NCBI GenBank assembly: GCA_944989445.1
Contig: CALYLW010000285.1
Coordinates: 1,991,299 to 2,055,298, forward strand
Reading direction: 5' to 3'
Length of the DNA: 64,000 nt
Source of the DNA: Ampullaceana balthica
Taxonomy: Eukaryota; Mollusca; Gastropoda; Lymnaeidae
Part shown: positions 35,750-45,192 of the stretch, one piece after another
How positions within the stretch are numbered: the first letter of the stretch is position 1
Layout of the letters: every line of letters starts with the position of its first letter
Notes under the pieces: generated by a model
What the model saw: only the letters and a program-made list of their open reading frames with translations
Databases searched by the model: none
What the model was told of the DNA's origin: nothing
Position numbers and translations under genes: made by a program

Positions 35750-37330
35750 GATATGTTAATTTTAACCCCAAAAAGCCCAGTAAAATTACAAAATAATATT
35801 TCTAACCCCACCCCCACCCTGTTTGCAACGACCACACTATACCCACTAACCCCCTACCCCCCACTAACACCCTACTACCACCCACCCACTAACTCCCCCC
35901 TCCCATCTAATTCTCTAATTCTAGTCTTCACTAATATAAAAGAATTCATCTGTCATCAACTTATTTTTGTACCTATTGTTGTTTATCTGTTAATAAATGA
36001 GGCAATGGAAGGGATGTTGGGGTCAATGGAAGGGATGTTGGGGTCAATGGAAGGGATGTTGGGGTCAATGGAAGGGATGTTGGGGTCAGGTTGAGGAAAA
36101 GAACAGAAAAGAGGAGACAGAAGAATACAACAAACGTCAGATGTGAGAGAAGAGAAGAAAATGTCAGTGAGTACGGCAACTCACTCCGGGTCTAGCTACT
36201 CTTAGGATCTAGGTGTGGCATTAGGGTGGCTGACCAGTCCAGTGCTACTTTCCTAAACTAAGATTAAATTACCTAACTATACCTAAACTCTTTGCCCCAT
36301 TGTTCTAATTTATATAATCCTATTTAAACCTACTCTTTCTAAATCCTAATATTATCCCCCCCGAATCTGTTTCTAAATCCTAATTTAATATTTAATATTT
36401 ATTTTTCTATTGTACATTTAATTCTATGTCATTATTAACTATTAACCTATCACGGGGCATACATTTTTGGACAAGGGAAAGGCCGCTATAAATTAAGGGA
36501 TCTAACGATGAATTTAATGGGAACACTAATATAAGTAGCCATGAATACCATTCTGGACTGGCCTTATAGCCACCCCAGGACATGAGTCCCATAATAAATA
36601 TGGGACACCAGCAGGCGAGGTTGGCCACTGCAACAAGACTGACCTGAATAGCAAGTCTGCTTTCTTGGCGGCGTCTTGCTGCATTGACCCCTCTGACCGC
36701 ACGACCGATTGTGTTACGGTGAGACAGACAATAGATCGCCACCTGACCACAAACGATTAAAAAAAATAAAAGCATATTAAAAAAAAGAAACACTGCGATG
36801 GTGTACGGCGCTGCTGGTTGGTGACTGGTTGACAGGGGCAGACCTAGGCACATGCCATTTGTTGAAAAGGCGCCCCAATCTGCACGGATACTTGGGATTA
36901 TGGATACAATAACCCCAAATATCCATGCAGCGCCAACCCTTTTAGTCACCGAAACTTTTTCCAGACACTGTCCGCCACGTGGGAATTTGATAGCTAAGAT
37001 CCGCTCCAGTGTAATTAGAAAAATGAAAATAACAGACGTTTCACTGGCAAGAGTAGCGACAAACCCGGCGGTGCTACAGAGGGCACCATGGCGCCAAGCC
37101 GACTGATAGAGGGCGTATCTGTTCCCTAAAATGGACATCTACCGAGGCAATGAGCAGTAGGTAGATGCCCATTAGGGAATCAGACACGCCAAGGCAGGTC
37201 ACCAATAAGCCGTAAGGGGTTCTAAAACTGTCTCTGTCTAAAAAGAATCTAGAAAGCACGCTAGCTAAGTTCCCTCCAATTGAAAGTATGGCGACGAGCC
37301 ACAAAAGGGAACGTTTTAAAATGTCGTCAA
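35750..37330. repeat. Segmental duplication, copy 2 of the GPCR-flank block
   Basis: Counterpart of 8410-11790 without the Helitron. The C-rich tract 35760-35930 and the flank 36040-36400 align, and the empty Helitron site lies at about 35936 (cactaatataaaag). Confidence 0.8.
36000..36090 (+). repeat. 21-bp tandem repeat, four to five copies
   Basis: The unit is atggaagggatgttggggtca. The paralogous position at about 10770 has only one degenerate unit, so the expansion is specific to this copy. Confidence 0.9.
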
Positions 37331-38249
37331 GAAGGTCCTCACAAGACGAAATACCATCCCACGGAGCGTGACACGCGTGTTTTGGTATCCCATTCCCTAC
37401 CACTAAAGGACAGCAAAGATAAGGTCTGTCCGTATGGAAAGCGTCCTTTATTTGGAGGTGAAGAAGTTCAGAGATGACGTCAGAGTCTTGGAACTGTGTG
37501 CCTTGTATGTTAAGAAAGTTTAAGTGTCTAATGTGATGAAGAAAATGAAATTTTTGAATTGGTGTGTTCTGAAGATTGAGGTAAGTCAGAAATTTATATG
37601 AAGTGTCAAAAAATATTAAGGTCTAAAACAGAGACATTTGTGTTAGACAGATCTAGTGACCTTAACCTCTCTGTACTTATGCTAGTGTACTGTAAATAAT
37701 GCAAATAAGGATTGTTGGATAGATTTAAAAATTGTAAGTTGGTAAATAAAGAAATGTCTGCTTTGTGTTTTAGTGTTGTAATGTTGTTGAAACTTAAGTC
37801 TAACCTATAGAGATGTTTGTAAGAGTGATTGGGAGAAAAAATGGAATTTAAGGCCTTAATTCTACAATTGGAAAGAAAAAGTTCGAAAATATTCCCTAAC
37901 AGTGGTGTGTCTACGAACGAGAGGTCAAGGCCACTGAGATTCAGAAATTTTGTTGTTGTAGGAAAGATGTTCAAGGATGTAATGTTGGTGTTGACTTCTG
38001 ACGTCACCACCGCATCACCGTCACAAATAAATCCGTCAGGACAGGTCAAGACACAGATTGTCTCGTTGTCTGGACTCAGTCCGCTGTCGTCACAGGAAGT
38101 AGTTGTTTTGTTATCTGACGTTTGCGGTATACAAAAGAGTTCATCCCTTCCATTGCGGCAATCTTTATGGCCGTTGCAAACCAAACTAAATTTGATGCTT
38201 GCCCTATCAGAGCATTCAAACATTGGTGGTGTTTGGTACGTGATGCTGG
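36407..38249 (-). CDS. LDLa/LRR rhodopsin-type GPCR, GRL101-like, with two frameshifts
   Basis: The exon starts at acceptor CTCTTCCACAG|CC (phase 1). In order it codes: an LDL-receptor class A module (FECSD..CNGHKDCRNGRDELFC), a second Cys-rich stretch, several leucine-rich repeats (LYRLDLSFNN, LQFLNLSNNP, LRSLDLSNTN), a hinge with GISSCEDLL, and seven helices. Diagnostic motifs are GGNLAS (TM1), LERILAI (TM3 end), CWCP (TM6) and SSLDPLIY (TM7). The C-tail is short and AATAAA follows the stop. This is the plan of type C leucine-rich receptors (RXFP, snail GRL101). The frame breaks twice: in a T6 run at about 37607-37613 between the LRRs and hinge, and near 37130 between TM2 and TM3. These may be sequence errors or mark a pseudogene. 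The signal peptide must come from an upstream exon. Confidence 0.8.
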
Positions 38250-38309
38250 CTGTGGAAGAGAAATAAATGGCAATTATTTGAATAGCACAGAAACAATTCG
38301 TCATATTAT

Positions 38310-38765
38310 CTAATACACAAAGTTATTTTGGTAGTTGTTTGTGGGAATAGACAGAGAGTTATTGAAAGTTTACTTTATGAGGTAGAATTTAAAGAATCAC
38401 TTATATTTCAGAATATATAAAATATTTTTTTCAAAATATAAATATAAGTTGGTTGAAGAAAGAGTCAAGTAAAGCAATAAAATATGAACGAACTATGAAA
38501 GTGAAAACAAATGTTTGTAATGATTAGTTTTTGAGCCCTATTTTTTCGATGATAGTTTGTTGAAATATGTTAGAAAAAAGTTGTTATTTTTTAACGAGTA
38601 CATTTTAATAAACACATGCATACATGCTGAAAGAGAATCAGACAAAGTTACAGTGGTCAAGCGGAATGCACGTTCTGCTGCCATATCGAGAGTAATATAT
38701 CAATAATTATAAACCACCACAACACAAAGCACACTGACTACACCAATGGAAACATAAAATATGTA
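38310..38765. other. Intron or upstream sequence, no feature seen
   Basis: AT-rich sequence 5' of the GPCR exon on the minus strand. Confidence 0.4.
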
Positions 38766-39025
38766 GATACTAGCGTATCACCCGTCAAAAATGACGGAAT
38801 TTTTCAAAATAAATACACATCAGATTAAAAAATAACGTAAAACGGAATTTTATTTATTTTATTTATATTTATTTGATTCATTTATTATCTGATTGAACAA
38901 TTGTATGCGGAAAAGTGTTATTTTTGGTGCATCACTATAAAACAAAATCGATCGCAGCGCCACCTAACAGCATTATTTCCATACATACATACAGACAACG
39001 TGAATTATGTATATTGATAGGCAAA
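38766..39025 (-). mobile_element. Short Helitron, reverse orientation
   Basis: It begins with the complement of GACGGGTGATACGCTAG and contains tatgcggaaaagtgttatttttggtgca. It ends near a cataca-rich TC-like terminus at about 39025. Confidence 0.6.
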
Positions 39026-39059
39026 AACACTTAATTTTAATTTTGATTCTCTCCGGCGA

Positions 39060-40122
39060 CATATAATTTAACCCAGGCCCAGTATCATCTAAATGCCAAA
39101 TTTGTACTAAGACATGCACTAGCAAACAAGGAGCCATCCAGTGTGACACCTGCAATGAATGTTACCACACAGTAGGCCTCCTTACTGATACACCACGGTG
39201 CAAGGGTTACGGTGGTCGAGTGGCATGCGTACCGATGGTCACGTGTTCGAATCCATGTGAAGGCAAGGATTTGTTCCGGGGCCTAGGGCGTCCCTGAGTC
39301 CACCCAGCTCCGAATGGGTACCTAACACTAGTTACGGAAATAAAGGCGGCTGGGTAATGCGTGGAACCCCTATAGCCGTGGCCTGTGAACGCTGCATCAC
39401 TTGCCAACAGACCCGCATGGTCTGTGGAAGCATTAATCTTCTGTATAGAAGGAGCGTCTGTATAGATAAGACAAGACCAAAGTACATATCAATAGATAGG
39501 CCTAGGAAATAAATATTCATCTCGGCACTGCTTACATTGTGGATTGCCCCAAACCAGTTCAGATTTGTTGAGCTATAAGGACCTGATCACCACAAACTCT
39601 TACAGTGTTTTGGCTAATCCTAATAAAAATAACCCACTAGATAAAATGAAACCTGCCAAACAAACCCATAAAATTAACCTTAAAAAATCTAATAATACTT
39701 ATACTCAAAAAATTCTCAAAACACTAATGATTAATTTCCAAAGTATAAAAACTAAACTTTCAGATGTAGAGCTACTTATAAAAACAGAAGATCCAAACAT
39801 AATTGCTGGTTCTGAAACTTGGTTGAACCCCAACATATATAACATATATTACATATATAACATATATAAAATATATAACTCGGTCATTTTTAACAGCAAT
39901 TATAATACTTTTAGAAAAGATAGACCAGATAATTATGGAGGAGTGCTGCTTGCAATCAAATCAAATATTATAGCTGAAAAAAATTCTACTCAACCAAAAT
40001 TTAATATAGAGTCCGTTTTTTTGTGTGAAATAGTTACACCAAACTCATCACCACCTATTGTAGGGAGTATATATAGACCACCGAATAAAAACCTAGAATA
40101 CATGAATAATCTTTGTAGTCAA
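39060..40122 (+). pseudogene. LINE ORF with PHD-like finger and endonuclease, 5' part, interrupted by a SINE
   Basis: A PHD-like zinc finger is readable at about 39110-39200 (CTKTCTSKQGAIQCDTCNEC, then YHTVGLLT). The SINE at 39207-39475 cuts it. After the SINE the finger resumes with HCLHCGLPQTSSDLLSYKD. From about 39720 an AP endonuclease domain follows: MINFQSIKTKLSDVELL, PNIIAGSETWLNP, YGGVLLAIKSN, VGSIYRPPN. A microsatellite-like IYNIYY expansion disrupts the endonuclease near 39840. The ORF stops where the Helitrons enter at 40123. This domain set fits CR1/L2-type elements. Confidence 0.8.
39207..39475 (+). mobile_element. tRNA-derived SINE inserted in a LINE
   Basis: A-box-like tggtcgagtgg and B-box-like gtgttcgaatcca lie in the first 60 bases. 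The body matches the SINE at 15481-15738. The tail is cttctgtatagaaggagcg, then tctgtatagataagacaag, shared with the LINE 3' ends. No clear target duplication was found. Confidence 0.8.
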
Positions 40123-41482
40123 TCTATCTATATATATAAAAATCAAAGTATGTATGTATGTATGTATGCATGTCTTTTATAGCTGACTAAACCATTCATC
40201 CGATCGCCATGAAACTTTTGGAGACTTTTGAGTACGCTCCCGGGATGGAAATAGGCTACTTTTTTTCAAAATTTAACCCTCATGGGGCGCCGGGGGCCCA
40301 AAAATGATTTATTTTCTTAGATATGAGCTATATAAAAATTAGTTTAAGCGTTACCTATTAGGTAAATTGATGGATCTCAACCAAACTTTGTATATAACAA
40401 CTTGGTAGCCAATATAGAAATACTAAAGGGAATAATTTCCTAATGTCCATTTCTTTGGGACTGGGGGCCCAAAATGTCTTATTTCATAAACGTTTAATAT
40501 TTTATTCCCCATTCAATTATTAAAGATCTTGAAAAATATAGATAAATATATCCACAATGAAATTGATTGAAATAAACAGGCGTTTTGAACTTGGCATCTT
40601 GCACTAAATGGGCCCTGGGGCCCTTAATGTCGTTTTTTGCTTTTATGAGATATATAAAAATGAGTTTATGCGTTAACTACTGAGTAAATGAATGGATCTT
40701 AACCAAACATGGTATATAAAAACTTGGTAGCCCATATTAAAATAACAAAGGGCACTGCACTTCTAATTTTTAATTCTTCAGGGCCGTGGGCCACAAATGT
40801 ATTTTTTCGTATGTGTTTGAGATATTATTTCCCATTCTATTTTAACGACCTTAAGAAATATATCAATGATGAGACTGAATTAAAATGAGCAGCATTTTGA
40901 AATTTACATCTTACATCGAATGGGCCGGGGGCCCCAAATGTCTTTTTTTGTGTATACTCTAAGATATTATTTCCCACTCAGTTTTTAACGATCTTGAGAA
41001 ATATATCCATGATTAAAATGAATTTAAATGAACATGTTTTCAAAATGTACATCTTGAAATGAATGGGCCTGGGGGCCCCTTAATGTAGTTTTCCTTATAT
41101 CTACATATATATAAAAATTAGTTTAGGTGTTAGATAATGAGAAAATAAATGGATTTTGACCAAACGTGGTATATAAAAACTTAAAAGCCTATATTAAATT
41201 TCTATAGGGCAATGATCTCCTAATGTCCATTTCATCGGGGCTAGGGGCCCTAAATGTGTTTTTACTAAATTTGTAATATTGTATTCCCCATTCAATTTTA
41301 CACGATATTGAGAAATATAGATACATATATTTATATTTTTGTTATGAAATTGATTGAAATGAACAGATATTCGAACTTCATATTTTAAACTGATGGGCCT
41401 GGTGACCCTTAATGTAATTTATTTTTTATCTATATATATTCCTTTTTACTGAGATCGTTGCAACGCACGACGGGTCTGCTAG
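40123..41482 (+). mobile_element. Non-autonomous Helitron, first of a tandem pair
   Basis: It starts TCTATCTATATATATAAAAA, preceded by A, and ends GATCGTTGCAACGCACGACG then GGTCTGCTAG, followed by T. Inside are repeats of roughly 155 bp with GC palindromes (gcgccgggggcccaaaaatg) and gagtaaatgaatggatctt motifs. No ORF. Confidence 0.8.
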
Positions 41483-42425
41483 TATATATATAAATCAAAG
41501 TATGTCTGTGTGTGTGTGTGCATGTCCTTTATATCTGACTAAACCATTCACCCGATCGTCATGAAACTTTTCGAGACTGTTGAGTATGCTCCCGGGATGG
41601 TAACTGGCTACTTTTTTCAAAACTTTAACACTCATGGGGCGCCGGGGGCCCATAATGTCATAATTTGCTTATACGAGCTATATAAAAATTAGTTTAAGCG
41701 TTATCTACTGAGTAAATGAATTGATCTTAACCAAACTTTGTATACAAAAACTTGGTAGCCCATATAAAAATGCTATAGGGCACTGAACTTCTAATGTCAA
41801 TATCTTCGGGGCCGGGGGCCCCTAATATCATTTTTTCGTATATGTTTAAGATAATATTCCTATTCAATTTTTAAAGATCTTGAGAAATATATCCCCAATA
41901 AAATTGAATTAAAATGAACAGGATTTTGAGTTGATCTCTTGCCCCTTAATATCATTTTCCCCTATATTAGCTATATTAAAAGTAGATTAAGCGTTAGATA
42001 ATAAGAAAATAACAGAATTTTGACCAAACTTAGTATATAAAAACTTAAGAGCCTATATTACTATAGTGCACTGAACTCCTAATGTCCATTCCGTCGGAGC
42101 TGGTGGCCCCAAATGTCTTTTTACTGAACTTTAATAATTGTATTCCCTATTCACTTTTACACGATATTGAGGAATATAGCTTGAGTACAATGGCAATAAA
42201 ACAAATATATTATCACTCATTTTGGGGCCGGGGCCCTTAATATCGTTCCTTCTTTTGTACGCTATTTAATTATTAATTTATTTATTCGTTTGCTATGAAA
42301 CTTGGAATTTTTTCCACTCTTCCGCGAAGGTTCCTGCATAATTATTTTTGAACATAACACTCATTGGTTTCTTTAAATTTATTCATTTTTACTGAGATCG
42401 TTGCAACGCACGACGGGTCTGCTAG
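41483..42425 (+). mobile_element. Non-autonomous Helitron, second of a tandem pair
   Basis: It directly abuts the first (tatatatataaatcaaagtatgtctg) and ends in the same 3' terminus, CGGGTCTGCTAG, at 42425. Beyond it the interrupted LINE endonuclease resumes, which fixes the right boundary. Confidence 0.8.
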
Positions 42426-42545
42426 TTAACATATATATAAAAGAAAATCATAAAAAATGCTGTACTTTGGATTATGGGGGACTTTAATCTTCAGGATATA
42501 AATTGGAAAAAACTATACAAATGATAGCCATCAAACTAATACAGA
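42426..42545 (+). pseudogene. LINE endonuclease, continuation after the Helitrons
   Basis: Codes KNAVLWIMGDFNLQDINW, the GDFN motif of AP endonucleases, continuing the domain broken at 40122. An AT microsatellite adds a frameshift. No reverse transcriptase follows. Confidence 0.8.
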
Positions 42546-42559
42546 TATTAATGAACACT

Positions 42560-43995
42560 TTATGACACTATATACACCCTAAACGACGCCGCGAAGCAGT
42601 TTAGAATTACCGCAAAGCAAAATTTTGTAAAATATTGCACATAAAATGGATGTTGTGAAACTTTGCACACGAGATTTTTTACTTTGCAGATGGACCAGCG
42701 AACCTTATAGATAACATTGGTCCCCACTGGCAATGAAAAAATCCTTTGGTGATTCATTTTTCAAAATTATTTTTTATTTGAATTTAATGACTTGAACATT
42801 TCAATTGTTTTAATCATAACCGTATGTTAAAGAAATATATGAGTTAAAGTTACTCAATTAACAAACTTTTATATATAAAAATTAATGAATAGAAACACAT
42901 TGCATAAGACTCACTGTGAACATTAATTATTAGGATTCTGCAAAGAATCCTTGGAACTAGCAAGTTTCTTATAATCTGGTTTGCAGCTAGTAGTAGTGGT
43001 GCGAAGAAGTTCTGTCAGGTGCGGATTACTAGTTACTGCTCGATGCTTTGATTTTATGAACTACATTGTGGAGTACAAAGATTCACAGCAGTATGTTGTA
43101 CCGAAAATGGATATAAGTCGGCAACTAGCTTTCTTAAGGATATCCAGATATTTTGGATCATTCGTTAAAAGCCCCATCAGTCCTACATTTTTACCAACCA
43201 TTGACGGTGCTCCATCCGTTGCACCACTTACAAGTCTATTTAGTGGTACACCAGCATCCATCACTATTTTATCAAGGGCGTTTTTTTACATCAATACCGC
43301 GAGTGGTATCTCACAGTGCCTCCAAGTTTAATAGCCCTTCTTTTACGGCCACGTCTAACGAATGTACACGGCCAATTGTGGCGTATCTTGAATATCTGTT
43401 GATTCATCAAAAGCCAAACTGAATGCTGCACAGTTCTTTAAATCGCTCCTCATTTTTCCTTCAATATCCGCGTTAAAGTCTGAAATACGTCTCTAAGTGG
43501 TATGGCTTGACATTGGAATTTGTGTTATCAGTCGCCGAAGTTTGGAATTATTTGGATCTAATATAGAAATTACTTCTTCGATATTTTCTCTTAATAAAGT
43601 CCCCATCAGAATAAGTTCGTTTAGCACGAATAATATTTCAAGCGATGACATAACTTGCCTCAGATGAAATCACACTTTCTTTGCTAAAAGCAGAAAGTAA
43701 AGTCAGCTGCTGACACATCACAGACTTTAACTCAGCAAGCTTTCTTTTTCTCAATTCACTCTGCAGTGTATACCGCAATGCAAACTCTTCATGACTTTTT
43801 TTCATAGTGTCGCTTCAAATTACTAGCTGTGTAATTTGCTAGCGGTATTTGACAGATGAGGCAAAATGGCTTACCATCATTATCAATAAATGCAAAATCC
43901 TTTTCCCATTCTGGTAGAAAACTTCTATTTTCCTCTTTATGTTTTCGTTTCCGGCAACTTGTTGCCATATTTTGTGGATTTTAATCGAAACGGGA
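42560..43995 (-). pseudogene. ZBED/hAT-type transposase pseudogene
   Basis: On the minus strand the N-terminus near 43975 reads MATSCRKRKHKEENRSF, then a BED-type finger (EWEKDFAFIDNDGKPFC, LICQ, NYTASNLKRHYEKK). Further on, LVSGATDGAPSMVGKN and, after an internal deletion, SIFGTTYCCES, belong to the catalytic and C-terminal dimerisation region. Frameshifts and stops break it throughout. The family resembles the ZBED5/SCAND3-type proteins derived from hAT transposases. Confidence 0.75.
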
Positions 43996-43997
43996 AC

Positions 43998-44095
43998 AAT
44001 ACATTTAAGTTTACAACACCAACCACTTACAAACCAATCGCTCCCCTCAAAACACCAACCACTTACAAACCAATCGCTCCCCTCAACTTTTAAAA
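43998..44095. repeat. 36-bp direct repeat, two copies
   Basis: acaccaaccacttacaaacc and the following aatcgctcccctcaa occur twice side by side, in the leader of the ZBED/hAT remnant. A related single copy, in the opposite orientation, lies at about 47955-48005. Confidence 0.8.
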
Positions 44096-44099
44096 TTTA

Positions 44100-45192
44100 A
44101 AGAGTCAAAAATATTTTCAACCCTCTGATTCTGTCCATATTTTTTTTAAACGTTAATTTATTTTTGCGATTACAGTGAAAATGATTGAACGACTGAAAAT
44201 TATTTTAGTTAAAAACCAATAATAGATTATTTTGTTTAAGTGTGGTGTGGATAGGAGTGGAGGGGGGGTCGATAAACAAAATTGGCTCGTCCTTCTCAAC
44301 CGGTAACTCAATAATTATGTGTATTTCAAAGCTAAGTTACCGTTATGTCATATAATAAAAGCTGGGGTGTTATTATTGACACACAATACAAACGTCTTTT
44401 AATTCTCTGAGGTGTGGTCGTGTTTTTATTGATTCATTCAAAGATCCTAAATCTTTTTGTGTTAATAGATTTTTGTTTCATATTCAGGGAAAAACGGGAC
44501 CGTATTTATTTCCCTTTGACAGATATTTCTTCTTAAGTCTTTCCCTGTTAAACGTATTTCACAGCATATAATTCAAATAATTTTTTTTTAAATTTAAGTG
44601 TCCGTAATTTGGGTCAAAGCATGCTGAGCACACAATGTCAACGGGACACAGACTATTACTAATGGATTCCAAGAAAGAACTGTAAACATAACCTTGAACT
44701 CTAGAAGATATAAGCAGCTGTTTAACTATTTAAATCAGTGAATCGAGTATGAAGGAATTCCTTTTCAGTATAAGCTAATAACATTGGTAAATTCAAAATC
44801 AACTGAAGAACTGACTTTATATTCATTAATTGTATGGAAATTGTGAGAATTGCAATTTGGATTAATGGATTGAACTGAAGTGTCTAAAAGCTACTCTAAA
44901 TTCTGGATTTCGGAAAATTTGACTGAGTGACTTATTTTATTCAAACCTTTGGACCATCGCATGTGTTTTGTCAACCTGAGGGAGCGTATATATATAGTAA
45001 ACTTGAGATCCCGTGTGAGAATACTTTGTTGCCTCATTTTGTCAAAATTAAATTTCATGGTTTCAATTTGTCACTTGATTAGAATTAACATATTTTGAAT
45101 TCAAGATTTTCGCATTTTGAGGATTTATACTTTAATAAATAAATAATTACATTGATTACTAGATTGGTTGACTCATATAATTCTATAAAACA
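44100..45192. other. AT-rich sequence upstream of a gag gene; LTR not resolved
   Basis: Could hold the LTR and leader of the element that follows (a TATATATA stretch lies near 44988), but I see no matching second LTR and no clear primer-binding site. Confidence 0.35.

Noticed and set aside
39207..39475. A functional tRNA gene, from its A-box and B-box-like sequences
   Set aside because: No cloverleaf acceptor stem is apparent, and the sequence continues into a SINE body with a LINE-type tail; a second copy exists at 15.5 kb.
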